64,000 nucleotides of DNA from Spisula solida (GCA_947247005.1 OX365945.1:32790551-32854550); one strand, 5' to 3'. Positions 10,488 to 22,554 are shown, numbered from the stretch's first letter. Program-made: numbers and translations. The notes: a model not told the origin generated them from the letters alone.

Positions 10488-11994
10488 CTAAAAATAAAAC
10501 CAAGTAATTGAGATAGGTTTTTTCCGAAGCAGACATGGACAGTTTCGAGAAAATGTTACTTAACAAGATAATGAAAAAATTGGACAGGGAAGGCAGCAGT
10601 CGAACAGCCGAGCACAGAAAACAGAAAAGACACGACACGACACCATATGCTCCACACACAACTTGAAAATCGAGGAAATAAAACCAAACCGCTGAAATTC
10701 CAAGTTTCAGCTGTCAAAAGCCAAAATAACTTGTTTTAGCTCGTTCACGCGATGAATGAACAATAAGTATATACAATTTAAAACAGGGTTTAGGTATGCG
10801 ATGTTTGCCAAAAGTTCGAAACTTTCGCCTTTGACATTAAATTCTCAACTTAATTCGTAGTTTGGAACAATTCTAAAACATTGAATACAAACTTCAATCC
10901 TTCCTCAATATATTTGTCGTTTCCGTTTTGGAAAATGTGCATTTTCTGTGAAGATATAGAGGTTTGAATTGAACGATGTACCAAAAAAATGCTAACGAAG
11001 TAGGCAGTTCTGTTTTTCGAATGATAACGACAAAGGCAGAGCGTTAAATATTAATGCTAACGCAGAGGCAGAGATAAGAGACTTATGCTAACGGCAAAGA
11101 CAGAAATTCTAATGACTTGACAGGGCCATAAAACCCCTTTGTACGATTTGTATGTTATAAATATAACGTAGATTCATGTAAGGCTGTATTCCAAAGTCCA
11201 TTTCACCAAGAATCACGAGTGTTTAGTGGTTATTTTCATTTATTAAATATGCAGATGTGCCTGGACATGTACTTAGTTAGAGAATTAAAGCTCCAGCACG
11301 AATAAGATGTACAACCTCCTCGACAGAGCAACAACCTTTGATTTCCGGCCATTGTATGACTTCAATGAATAGGAGTCAAAACTGGTACTATTTATGCCAA
11401 ATTAGAATCTACCACTGTGGTTAGGCTGCGTATGAATATGTTATTCTATTCATATTTTCCAATTCAAAATCCACCATCTTTGATTATGGTGAATAGTGAA
11501 AACAACTTTTTTGAGAATTTTGCATCAAATCATACACCAACTTGTAGGAAATGGTCTAACTAAGATTCTAACACGATCTGCGAATTAATAAACAAATTGC
11601 AAGCCGGACCATAGTTGTTCGGATGCAAAAAATTAAATCACTCGTGCTACGCACTCGTGATTTAATTTTTCCGCATCCGAACTCCTGCCCATGGGAAATT
11701 AACATTACGAAAAGGTGAGGGGTAATGACATAATATGTCCCATTCGTTAAAACCATGAACCAGTGAACTACCCTTTAAGATTTAAAGTGGATTCGACTGT
11801 GTATATCTAACTGATATACAAAATTATATACAGCTCAGTCGACACTATTTAAAATCAATTTAAAACACTTACCTTCCTGTACACAAGGCATCGAGGGTAT
11901 GTCCAATTGGCTCGTAACTGTGTGCACAACGTTTATCAAACACATTGTTGATCGAATCCTGGGAGAAGAATATGTCCGAGGGTTTTAACTGCAT
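9623..11994 (-). CDS. ParB-like domain protein with C-terminal CaaX box (two exons)
   Basis: Exon 1 is 11994-11873 and exon 2 is 10487-9623. The 1385-bp intron has a GTAAGTG donor and a TTTTTAG acceptor; the split AG/A codon gives Arg41, so the phases fit. The total is 328 residues. The start is secure because an in-frame TGA lies three codons upstream. Residues 1-85 resemble the ParB/sulfiredoxin-like nuclease fold of small metazoan proteins: SDIFFSQDSINNVFD, then SDIPTITVVEKDG and ADNRRLWVFRE. Residues 90-320 are Ser/Thr/Asn-rich, with about five TPRVGxGY-like repeats. The protein ends SGCCIIL, a CaaX box whose final Leu favours geranylgeranylation, so membrane attachment is likely (inference). 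The biochemical role of this family in animals is not known to me; nuclease activity should not be assumed. Confidence 0.88.
10488..11872 (-). other. Intron of the ParB-like gene
   Basis: 1385 bp with canonical GT...AG ends. It contains the palindromic repeat at 11618-11690. At about 10590-10640 it also has a copy of the short interspersed sequence with TGTGCTCGGCTG (here reversed), also seen near 29575 and 43615. No coding signal. Confidence 0.8.
11618..11690. repeat. Palindromic interspersed repeat
   Basis: GTTCGGATGC...AATTAAATCAC is followed by a short spacer and its inverted copy GTGATTTAATT...GCATCCGAAC. One arm of the same sequence recurs at 41553-41590 (GAGTTCGGATGCGGAAAA...AATCACGAGTGCG). 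It is probably a small foldback MITE. Confidence 0.7.
11873..11994 (-). CDS. Exon 1 of the ParB-like CaaX gene
   Basis: 122 bp, 40 codons plus AG. It starts with MQLKPSDIFFSQDSINN and ends ALCTG before a GTAAGTG donor. It is too short to stand out as an open frame. It was recognised because it supplies the missing first half of the ParB-like domain, and the splice phase matches exon 2 exactly. Confidence 0.88.
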
Positions 11995-12110
11995 TTTTAT
12001 TCACTTGTTAGTTTGCATGAAGATCTAATGTTCAGACAGCCGATGGTTACATATAACTGCTATATTTAGTAACTTCATTCATATCAATCGTATTTTTAGA
12101 AAATGCATGG

Positions 12111-13245
12111 ACGGCTATGGCAAGCCAAATGTTCAATAATTGCGTAAACCCATGTTCACGGTCGTAAAACTAGGTTTTACGGTCGATAAACTAGGTTTTA
12201 CGAACGTAAAACCAGGTTTTACGAATGTTAACCTGTATTTTCGAGCGAAAACATAGGATAACAGTCGTAAACCATAGTTCACGCTCGTGAACATGGGTTT
12301 ACGTTCGATAAACTAGGTTTCTCGATTGAACTATGAATTTCGACCGTTATCCTATGTTTACGGCCGTTATCCTATGTTCACGCTCGTGAACCACGGTTCA
12401 CGAGCGCAAACCATAGTTTACGAACATTAACCTGTGTTTTCGACCGTAAACATGGGTTTACGCCCGTGAACATGGGTTTACGAACGTGAACATGGGTTTA
12501 CGAGCGTAAACATTGGTTCACACTCGTGAACATAGGATAACGACTGAAATTGATAGTTGTGTCCGAGAAACTTAGTTTATCGAACGTAAACATAGGCTCA
12601 CGTTCGTGAACTATGGTTTACGCTCGTAAACACAGGCCCTCGATGCGATGTTATGGTCCGGAAAATAAATATTACTCTATCTTCTACGATAGAGTAATAT
12701 TTATTTTCCGGACCAAACACAGGCCCTCGATGCGATGTTATGGTCCGGAAAATAAATATTACTCTATCTTCGCATCGAGGGCCTGTGCTCGTAAACTCAA
12801 GTTCACGCCCGTAAACATAGGTTGTTGTTCGTAAAATATGGTTATTGCAAGTAAATTGTCCAATAATTACGTAAACCCATGTTCACGTTAGAAAAACTAG
12901 GTTTTTCGATAGAAAACATAGGATAACTAGCGTAAACCATAGTTTACGAACGTGAACCAATGTTTACGGTCGAAAAACTACGTTTTTCTCGATAAAAATA
13001 TATATTTCGGCCGTTATCCCATGTTTACGAGCGTGAACTATAGTTTACGAACGTGAACCATAGTTTACGAGCGTAAATCTATGTTTACGAACTACAACCC
13101 ATGTTTTCGACCGTAAACATATGTTCACGCCAATAAACTATGGTTTACGAATGTCGTATCTATGCTTTACGCTCGTAACTATGTGTTACGCTCTTGTAAC
13201 TATGCATTACGAACTTGTATCGATGGTTTACGAGTTCAGCCAATC
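12111..13245 (+). repeat. Element built of GTAAAC/GTTTAC quasi-palindromes, copy 1
   Basis: The left edge reads CTATGGCAAGCCAAATG and the right edge CAGCCAATCGAATC. Between them are dozens of units of the form CGnnCGTRAAC-nn-GGTTYACG. These are short quasi-palindromes joined by CGnnCG, with arms varying among GTAAAC, GTGAAC, GTAAAA, GATAAC and GAAAAC. A copy in reverse orientation lies at 22555-23494 with the same two edges, so this is a defined repeat family and not a random satellite. No coding. A nested hairpin element lies at 12631-12787. Confidence 0.85.
12631..12787. mobile_element. Nested hairpin element inside the quasi-palindrome array
   Basis: The outer ends are an 18-bp perfect inverted repeat, CACAGGCCCTCGATGCGA (12631-12648) against its reverse complement (12770-12787). 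Inside, GGTCCGGAAAATAAATATTA (12655 on) pairs with an inverted copy ending at 12714. The left arm is then repeated directly at 12718-12770. The structure looks like a foldback MITE that duplicated itself partly by template switching or slippage. Confidence 0.75.
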
Positions 13246-13865
13246 GAATCACACCTTCTGTTTTCAGATCCCCACATCGTCCATTAAAGGTAGTTATTCC
13301 GATTTTGGCCGGAAAACCAGCATAGTTACTAACAACAAGCTAATTCACATTCATTCACAAATACTAACCCAAAATGTAAAAGATATGTACGTGTTTTCAA
13401 TAAAACTGGACTTAAACCAGTTTTCTCAAACCGAAAGTACAAACGCTCAAGAAATCCTCGATTTATTTTTATCCGACAGTCGAGACATGCGCAATAAACG
13501 CCAGACACGCTAATTGGGGGTCGGCTCATAACAATTTCTGTTATAGCAAAATGACGTCATGCGCAAAAAACAATCATATTGAATATTCAAGATAGCTGTC
13601 TATAGATCTTCGTTGATGTTCGCACATTCTTATTTTCGCATTATTATACGAAGCTAGGCAATTAATAGAACATTCATTTCGCTGTAGAATCGTTTTTTAT
13701 AAAATCATGTGTTAGTAAGCCTAGTCTAATTATACATGTAGGCCCGAGAAAGATCTACTTTGAAGCCTAGATAGATCTACGTACGCTTACGTCGTGTATA
13801 TAATATCAATTACATGTATATAAAATGATTAAATCATCTACCATAAGAGTAAATGACTAGTTAAA
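13246..13865. other. No gene seen
   Basis: 620 bp of mixed sequence after the quasi-palindrome element. The open frame at 13121-13513 starts inside the array and resembles nothing known. Confidence 0.6.
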
Positions 13866-13867
13866 AC

Positions 13868-14060
13868 AGGTCTTATAGCTCTGTGCTATCGCACTAGGCT
13901 GTCAAACTAGAGGTTCTGGGTAAATCGCCGGCATGGGAACGGGATATTTATGAAATTGTATTTGTATAATTTCCGCTATATCTGACCATGTGAATGGTTA
14001 AATGTGCAAGGAAGCTGTGTATCGGTGTTATACACTGGACACATTAAATAGCCATACTTT
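13868..14060 (+). repeat. tRNA-derived SINE (tRNA-Asp-like head)
   Basis: TATAGCTCTGTGCTATCGC is followed by AGGCTGTCAAACTAGAGG and TTCTGGGTAAATCGCCGGC. This has the layout of a tRNA with a D-arm (A box), a GTC anticodon loop and a decayed T-arm (B box). The acceptor stem does not pair, and a non-tRNA body follows. It is a SINE head and not a working tRNA. Confidence 0.6.
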
Positions 14061-14703
14061 CTAAACGAAATTAGAGGTAGGTGCACTCATGCAGTGCTTA
14101 GCATGCTTGTACATGTTGTTCGCATATGTATCTAAGGTCTCCCTCCCTTCCGTGGGGTTTCATCCAGCCTGGTCTGTCCCTCTGGTCCGATCATGTATTA
14201 TCAGAACTGGAAGAGGATGTACCTGAGCCCGTGTGGCTGTAAGCATCTTAGTACGTGGGTCCAGAGACTATAGATAGTCACATGAAAAAGTCACTACTAG
14301 TATATGAATGTGCTATACATAATTCATCATTATATTACCGGTAATTAAGTCGGCCTAATCAAAGGCCTAAATTTGCCGATAGTCTGTTCCACTGATAAGC
14401 CATTCATATGCCGTATAAACATGCATGACAATTACTTGGAAAAGTCAAAGCTTAATTGATCATCTAAAGAAAGCAGTTGCTATATGTATAGCTGTACTTA
14501 GCATAGCTTTCACCTGAAAGAAATCTGCGATTCCTGTCATGATATCCATGATATATTGTAATGTTTAATCGGATTCTGCACAAGTTACGAGAGTATAACC
14601 AATGTATATTTTATATTCATAAACCCAACCGTGACTGAGTAGAGATATTATTCTTTTAAAGGAAAATTACCGTAGCAAACAGTGTCACAAATAATTTTGC
14701 ATG

Positions 14704-15016
14704 CAGGCGCGTAGCTACCTGTACGCAGAATAAAAGGGAAAAAATTATAGATCGAACAATGCAATAAAAACTGATGCCTAAGCCCTAAGAGGGTAAGCCT
14801 TTTGTATTTTAAGAATTTCTTAGAAACACTTTTAAAAACCTCTATACAAAACAAAATCCTGGTTTTATCAGTAAAAATAATGTTAAAGATGATGCAAAAA
14901 ACACGCCAGAACGCACCAGAGACGTTCTAGCGAACAAAAATGTTCAAGGGAAGCATGCCCCCAGACCCCCCTAGCATTCTTGCGTACACTTTCAAATCCC
15001 TCTAGCTACGCCCCTG
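14704..15016. mobile_element. hAT-like MITE
   Basis: The ends are CAGGCGCGTAGCTA (14704 on) and TAGCTACGCCCCTG (to 15016), imperfect inverted repeats of the CAGGGGCGTAGCTA type common in hAT-like elements. GCATG borders both sides, but I could not fix a clean 8-bp target duplication. 313 bp, no transposase. Confidence 0.65.
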
Positions 15017-16349
15017 GCATGGAGTTATATAACTCCATGATTTTTGTCCCAAACCCCTGTACCTAGTGCGGTTAGTTTTTTATTAGAACGGAACGTAGGC
15101 ATGAAATATGTTCATTAAAAATAGTGGCATATTGCAGCATTTATTCTTACAAATAGAGAACAACCTATCGAAAACTATGTCTACATCATCATTGGGCAGA
15201 TAGCAACATAAGGGTCCTACAAGCAATATCTTTCAAAGGGGAATCCATACCGCTACTGGCTCTTATAATTCAATAATACTGGTCTCATTGTATAACGAAG
15301 CCACATATTATAATGGCTTAAATTATTGACCATGTTCCCCCTCTAAACACGGACAGAAAAATATAAGAGGAAAAAGTAGTATCTGATTCCCTGACACGAA
15401 CATGACTTTGTTACGGTGGTTTTTGGGAGGCGTTTAAGCCTCTCATTACTACCATTGCCCATTTCTTAATACAAAATTAACCGCCTTTAGGCTGCTATGT
15501 GAATCCGCATTCAAGTAGTTCAAGAAACTGTCAATATTCCCAATACTGCTACGTATGTTTCTCCAAATTTTTTTAACTGATTTAAGCCAATCAGCAACAT
15601 TAAATTTTGTTTATTCTAAGATCAAAAATTATTGTGAAACTGTTCGTTAAATCGATATTTTTGCAAAAAAATCGCTACACCGGCCGATACCGAACTTGTT
15701 TCATAATACGAAAATGACGTGTACATCAAATGTCCCGGCTGTAAAGCTATTTTTAGAAACTTCAGATTGCGGTCAAGTGATGGTTTTATCAATGAATCGT
15801 ATACGGTCTGCAAAGTACTGTTATGCAATCATATGGTGTCGCTGTACTAGCTAGCCGCTTTCTATAGACTGTCTCACGCTGTGAGGGAAGTGATTACAAG
15901 ACGGTACTGTAGACTCAGATAGATAGGCGCGTAGTATTATTTTAAAGCCACTTTTGATATACGCATTCAATACACGTATTACATATAAATTAATACGCAC
16001 CTTTTAACAATTATTTAGATACCCAACATGCCTATATAGTCACATAATAATTATGCCTATTTTGACATTCAAGACAAGATCGGCAGTAAGAAAACGAACA
16101 TCAAACGTGTAAAGTCGGTTTAAGCTTTAGTAGCAGCAATCAGATCGCCTCCCAGAAGTACTCTCAGTGCTTTGATTAACTTCCACGTGGTATCCATACT
16201 GGCATTAATTTTAATAATTATTCTATATAGAAAATTATTCTATACATGTACAGAAATAATTTAATTTAATTGAAAAAATCTGAAATCCAATTAGCAAACA
16301 TGGTCGTTTGTTTTTTAATTTGATTGGTCAGCTAAAAAATTTTAAAAAA
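15017..16349. other. No gene seen
   Basis: AT-rich sequence with only short open frames (for example 15622-15828 minus) and no recognisable motif. Confidence 0.6.
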
Positions 16350-16425
16350 ATCTCCCGAGCGGAGAATTGAACCAGGACCTTCTAGATGAAAATCGGACGT
16401 ACCATCCATTACACCAATGACGCTA
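16350..16425 (-). repeat. tRNA-like SINE head or tRNA pseudogene
   Basis: On the minus strand, GCGTCATTGGTGTAATGGAT (A-box-like) and GGTCCTGGTTCAATTCTCC (B-box-like) have tRNA spacing, with TTTTCAT in the anticodon-loop position. The acceptor and anticodon stems do not pair, so it is not a functional tRNA. Confidence 0.5.
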
Positions 16426-18620
16426 TAAACAAATTGTTTTTATATTTAGTTAATTATAATAAGTTCCAAGGGAGACTAATCAAATTGACTAATAATCTAA
16501 GGGAGGCTATTCATAGTTTTTTGTTTTTATTGAATTAGGGGCCGAACTTTGAGGTCAGCCAGTTCACAAATTCATCGCAAAATGACTAATAAAAATAGCT
16601 TTACCCATATATCGCATCTATAAATTTAAAACCTGCATCTGGACAAATTATTAATATAGATATTGTGAACACTCATTGGGGACGAAAAGTCGGCTCTGAT
16701 TTCATTTTTATTTTATCTCGAATAAAACGCTAAAAAGTTGGTAAAAATATATAAATTTGTTATCAAAACTTCAGAAAAATAGTGTTTTATTTGAATTTCA
16801 TCATTTTTGGCCCCACTTCTTTATTACTGTGCTGAAATAAACGATTTGGCGATGCCACGCTGCGACCGGTTTGGTTACGAAAGTGCTGGACTTTTCCCGT
16901 CTTTTCTGACGTTGTACATAACGTCATTGTCCGAATAGTCTAGCATCTAGAGTTTTTAGTGTGAAAAAAAGGTCCAGAGCGTTTCTCAGTTTATTCGTGT
17001 AGAGGGATGCTTGAAGTTTAATTTTAGCGAGGGTGGACAGCTGAGATCCTGTAGGTTACCATGGAAACCATGATGGCGTCAAAATTTCCCGCCAATTTTT
17101 TAGTACACACTCCGTCTTAATCTAACCTTTCTAACTAGTATGTACAAACACATATCAATTTTATTATGTGTAATATTTAAAGTACCGGTATAGAGCTCAG
17201 AAATGATATGTGGGTCAAGGTCATTTAATGTCAAGGTCATTTAGAGGTCAAAAGACCTAAAAATGGGTAAAAAATGTATTTATACCCCAAATAGTTATCA
17301 TTCATATGCGCAATTTTGTCCATATACTTCATTAATTCATTTCAACATCGTCTGTTATCAGTTGCACTTACAATGAAATTTATTTCGTGTTGACATGGCG
17401 AATAATAATGAAATAAGGGGGGAATTTCGTAACCCCACCCCAATTGAAATTGTCCATATATTTTGATAATCATGACAAAATTGTATGCATTGCATTTGCT
17501 TCACCAAGTGTAAAAGTGCAAAATGTGCATACATACTACTGTATTTGCAACCTTATTACACAATGATACCTGGCTCAGCATTCGATTTGATATGTTGACC
17601 AATGTCATGAAGGTGAAGGTCATTACAAGGTGAAAGTTCAAGTTCCAGTCACATTTTTATGTTGTTAAAAGTGCAATAGCTTTGGTTTCTTTTGCTTCAG
17701 CGAGGAGTATTTCCTCAAATCATGTGGGTTTTTTTTGTTTATTTATGTAGGCAGGTGTTTGAAGTTTAATACTAGAGAGGGTGGATAGCTGAAATAAAGT
17801 CAGTTACCATGGAAACCAAGATGGCGGCCAATATTACAGCCCATAACCAGTCCAAATTTCATAGTCCTGGCCGAAAATCCACAAAATTGATCTAACCTTT
17901 CATTGTTTTTTCTTTAATAATTTCAGTAGACAAGACCGTTGCAATGGAATTTCTGATGGGTGACATTTTGTCACCATTGAGAATTTTAAGACAATTGGGG
18001 TAAAACGTTCCAAAATATATTAAATGAAACTGCGAATTTCTGGAATCGGTGAACTGTAATGCCGTTTTCCATCATAATTCGTAATAAATCACACTAAAAT
18101 GTAATTTTTAAGTTTCAGTTGAAGACTGTAAATTTTTAGTGTTGTGTATTTATGCAAAAGGGATTATTTTTGGGTTAAAACATTAAAAACTGCATCTAAA
18201 AGTGCGAATTTTCGGAATAAGTAGTCTATAACGTCATTAGCCATTTAATTTGATAAATAATCACTGTGATAGTTTCATAGTGACTTGCGATTAAGATATC
18301 AAACATCTTCAGCTAGGCTATGGTAACAAAATGTGATATGTTCGGGGTATCTGTTATTTTAGGATAAAACATTCAAAATTGAAATGAAAGGTTAGCTTTT
18401 TTTGTGAATCGATCTACTACACTCTCATAAATAATTTTACTTGGTAGTAATTACTGTAAGACTAAAATATTGCCATATCATCAGTAGTTCAAGTTATCCT
18501 TTATCTAATACCATGCTTTAAGCTAAATGCGATATATTTGGGGTCAACATCACTAAATATATGATAAGTGTGGCGTTTTGAATATAAACATAAAGCCATT
18601 CCGGTCTTATATTTTGATCA

Positions 18621-18830
18621 TATCGCTGGCTTAGAATTAGGAGGTCGACCTTATAAGAATCATGCATATTTGACATCTGCATCTCAATGCGCTTCTTATG
18701 AGCCTATTTTCACGAAAAGTTCAAAAAGCTTGTTTTTCCAAAAGTAAAGAGTAATTTTCAGACAGTTTTGTCATTTTTTCTCAGAATATTGATTTGTACA
18801 TACGACCATCTAATTATAAGCCAGCGATAT
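18621..18830. mobile_element. TA-flanked MITE, family TATCGCTGGCTTA
   Basis: TATCGCTGGCTTAGAATTAG at the left is mirrored by TAATTATAAGCCAGCGATA at the right. This is an imperfect terminal inverted repeat of about 25 bp with TA at the edges, as in Tc1/mariner-type MITEs. Relatives occur at 37409-38060, 41345-42190 and 61865-61925. It is nested in the long-inverted-repeat element. Confidence 0.75.
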
Positions 18831-19282
18831 AAAGTACCTATTAGAACCAAATACAGGCATCACATATGTGGCCTTTGAGTAATTGGGATTCCATGTGATT
18901 CAGAAGCTAGTGGAACTAGAGATGGCAACGAGTACTAAAATCGGTACTCGGTTACTCGGTCATTCTTCCGATCGACTACCCGGGTACTCTGAACACTATA
19001 AATGTGCATGCTATTTGGGACACAGAAGTGTTGTACTGCAAATGTACGTGTTCAACCCCTGAGAACAAACTTGCTAGGCCCTGTATGGTACGAACACTAC
19101 CAATGAGACCAACCATTCAATGTCCTATGAGTACATACCTTTCACTGCCAGACACAGCAATTTCGACACCGATTGTGGTACCTAAAATTGTCTTTCCTAT
19201 TCCTGGCTTTATATAATACCTAGCAATGCATAACACAGTCGTTCCATGCGCTATAGATACTATGTACTGCTTAGAACAGTCA

Positions 19283-19476
19283 TACCTCGATGGTCTAGCG
19301 GTTGAGCGGCCGCTTCGAGTGCGGAGTGAACCTGGTTCGATCTGCCAGACCGGGTCATACCAAAAACGAATCAAAATGCAACTAGTAAGCCCCTTACTAG
19401 TTTCTCTCTCATACCCTTGGAGTGACGGAAACACCAAGTATTTGGCCCTGAGTGAGATTAAATATTATTATCAAGA
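19283..19476 (+). repeat. tRNA-derived SINE
   Basis: TGGTCTAGCGGTTGAGC (A-box-like) and GGTTCGATCTGCC (B-box-like) have tRNA spacing. A non-tRNA body follows that ends in an AT-rich tail near 19476. The internal promoter boxes of RNA polymerase III are intact enough to recognise. Confidence 0.65.
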
Positions 19477-19577
19477 ATTTGCTTCAAAATAGAACTAATA
19501 AACTATTCCCTGAACCACATTTGCCACCTGACACTTTCTGGCACATGCATTTTTCGCTATAATTTATATTGCTCGGT

Positions 19578-20200
19578 CAAGCCTATGTCCCACTGAGGAA
19601 TTCCTCATCCACGAGGAAGAATTACATATAGTTTCTCGTGATGGCCCCCGGTGATTTTGCACATTCAACCTTTCTCCGACGCCCCAAACTCCCGATTAAT
19701 TTCGGGGAATACATTCCCTTGGCAGTAGGACCAATGTGTTCAATCAATCAAGTTCTCATGATGCCTACTGGTACCACACGAATCATCCCCGATAAGTATT
19801 AGCGAACATTCGGGGAATAACGGTCCATCACGGTCTATCACGGATCGTCCCGGTTGATTCCGGATGGAGACCTCGAATGAGACACCGAAATGTTGTCTAA
19901 GGTTCCTGACACTTAAGTGGGGAGCTTCCCTGAGACATCAGGGAACATGTTCCCGACGCCTTTCGAAGCACCAAATTACCATCAGGAGTACATGTCCGAG
20001 GCAGTGGGACAGACGCATAACGTCGGGAAGATATCCCGATTGATCACGAACCCTCCCGATATCACAAATTGTCCCATGACTTCCCCAAAGCTACAGCTAG
20101 ACCACGAGAACCGGTTCAGTTGCCTCGCGAAGCTCATTAATGTCCATCGAGAGTACATCGCCGAGAAAAAACATGTTCAGTGAAACATAGGCTTTAGATA
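19578..20200. mobile_element. Short inverted-repeat element, GC-richer than its surroundings
   Basis: AAGCCTATGTCCCA at the left pairs with TGAAACATAGGCTTT at the right (about 12 of 14 bases). The interior is clearly GC-richer than the flanks and full of short CGGGGA/TCCCGA motifs. The 88-codon open frame inside (19917-20183) is compositional and not a gene. Confidence 0.5.
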
Positions 20201-21142
20201 GATATCAAAAACTGACTTTATATGGTACTCAACAATGCACAGTCTTGACTGCCCTTCTTGTTCTATGCAATATATGTAACATATCCTTGCTTAGCTCTAT
20301 AGGCGAGCAATCACTGTAAGCTATGTATGACATACATTGGTACCCTAATGCTGCTGTAAACGGTGATTGCTTCTAAATTACTTTTAAAATATCCCCTTGT
20401 TAATAAATGCCTGACAGAATCATTCCTGAATTCACTTAATACATAATACTGCTGGATTCAGCCATCCGTAAATCTAAAGAGTATCAAACAAGGTATGGAG
20501 TAACTATTCATTGCTCCATTTTGTCACATGCATGGCCTGAAACAGCCATTCCTGGCTTTATATGGTACCCAACACAGTTTGCAACTACTCGTTGTTGCCC
20601 TGTGGGTGTATATCCTAGGGTAGTGCCATTGCTATGTATGACCCACTAGTACTCGACAAGAAAAACAATTCTATAAATAGCCGTTGCCTACAATAATGCC
20701 AGGGGTGTGACCGTATGGGTAACCTTATACTGTACTGCTGGAAACAGATATGCCTGGATCTATGGGGACGTTCTGACTCTACCTGACTGAGTTATCCCTT
20801 GTTTTATTGGGACTGCCATTGTCATTCCAGACTATTAGGATATTAAACACTGCATGGGAGAGCCATATTGTACTCTTTATGGTACCTAACACTGATATGG
20901 AAGGTATTCCTGGTTCTACATGTATATAAGGGTGACAATACACTACCTGGTATACAAGGTGTATTCCAAGTTGTTTATGATACAAACTTCTGCCTGGTAC
21001 TGTTATTGCTTTAACCAACTCAAAACATGTATATATTTTTAGTTTCATCCCAAATAGTCACAGTTTGCACAATAGCCTATCTTAGGATGTTTGATATCTA
21101 AACTGCAGGGTTATTTATGGTTTTATACCATTTACATTGAAA
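20201..21142. repeat. Degenerate repeat region, no gene seen
   Basis: The phrase CTTTATATGGTACCCAACA and relatives recur near 19204, 20215, 20551 and 20877, always beside short ACAGT words. This suggests an old, badly decayed satellite. No coding signal. Confidence 0.45.
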
Positions 21143-22394
21143 TATCTTAATCGCAAGTCACTATGAAACTATCACAGCGATTATTTATCAAATTAAATGG
21201 TCAATGACGTTATAGACGACTTATTCCAAAAATTCGCATTTTTATGTGCAGTTTTTAATGATTTAACCCCAAAAATAACTCCTTTTCCATAAATACAAGA
21301 CACTAAAATTTTACAGTCTTCAACTGAAACTTAATAATTACATTTTAGTGTGATTTATTACAAAATATGATTGAAAATGACATTGTAGATCACCGATTCC
21401 AGAAATTCGCAGTTTCATTTATATTTTGGAACGTTTTACCAAATTTTTCTCAAAATTCTCAGTGGTGACAAAATGGCACCCGTCAGAAATTCCATTTTAA
21501 CGGTCTTGTCTACTAAAATCATTAAAGAACAAACAATGAAAGGGTTAGATCAATTTTTCGGGGTTTCGGCCAGGACTATGAAATTTGGACTGGTTATGAG
21601 CTGTAATATTGGCCGCCATCTTGGTTTCCATGGTAACTGACTTTATTTCAGCTATCCACCCTCTCTAGTATTAAACTTTAAACACCTGCCTACATAAATA
21701 AACAAAATCAACACATGATTGGAGGAAATACTCCTCGCTGAAGCAAAAGAAACCAAAGCTATTGCACTTTTAACAACATAAAAATGTGACTGGAATAATT
21801 GTCTTGAACTTTCACCTTGTATTGACCTTCACCTTCGTGACATTGGTCAACATATCAATTTAAATGCTAAGCTAGGTATCATTGTGTAATAAGGTTGCAC
21901 ATACAGTAGTATGTATGCACATTTTGCACTTTTACATTTGGTGAAGCAAATGCAATGCATACAGTTTTGTCATGATAATCAAAATATATGGACTATTTCA
22001 ATTGGGGTGGGGTTACGAAATTCCCCCTTATTTCATTTTTATTCGCCATGTCAACACGAAATAAATTTTATTTTAAGTGCAACTGATAACAGGCGATGTT
22101 GAAATGAATTAATGAAGTATATGGACAAAATTGCGCATATGAATGATAACTATTTGGGGTATAAACACATTTTTTACCCATTTTTAGGTCTTTTGACCTC
22201 TAAATGACCTTGACATTGACATTAAATGACCTTGACTTAATTAAACTTCAAGCATCCCTCTACACGAATAAACTGAGAAACGCTCTGGACCTTTTTTTCA
22301 CACTAAAAACTCTAGATGCTAGACTAGAAGGCATGACGCGGCTCATTTCGTGTTGGTACCGTAGAACGCTCAACTCTGTTCGGGAGCGGAGATT

Positions 22395-22492
22395 GACTAG
22401 GTCCAAACAATGCCAAAATAGCAAGGAGAAAACAAAAATAGTCTTGACTAGGTCCAAACAATGCCAAAATAGCAAGGAGAAAACAAAAATAG
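22395..22492. repeat. 49-bp tandem duplication
   Basis: GACTAGGTCCAAACAATGCC... is repeated once with a 49-bp period, essentially unchanged. It lies just outside the right end of the long-inverted-repeat element. Confidence 0.85.
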
Positions 22493-22554
22493 TCCACCAT
22501 TTTGGTCTTATGAGAAATATTTCAAGTTTCTTGATTCCCATTTGGGAAATACGA

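Larger units (their letters stand above)
16938..22326. mobile_element. Element with very long terminal inverted repeats
   Basis: The left arm (16938 to about 18301) and right arm (about 21143 to 22326) are inverted copies. TAGTCTAGCATCTAGAG...AGAGGGATGCTTGAAG at the left matches its reverse complement at the right end. The match continues through GGAATTTCGTAACCCCACCCC (17430s against 22010s) to GACTTGCGATTAAGATAT at the inner edge. The right arm lacks about 180 bp that the left arm has (around 17025-17205). The left arm holds two direct copies of a sequence with TTACCATGGAAACCA (17056 and 17801). The middle has no transposase, only other repeats. The superfamily is undetermined. Confidence 0.8.

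Noticed and set aside
12111..13245. CRISPR-like array of repeats
   Set aside because: There are no constant repeats with unique spacers; the units are variable quasi-palindromes, and the context is clearly eukaryotic.
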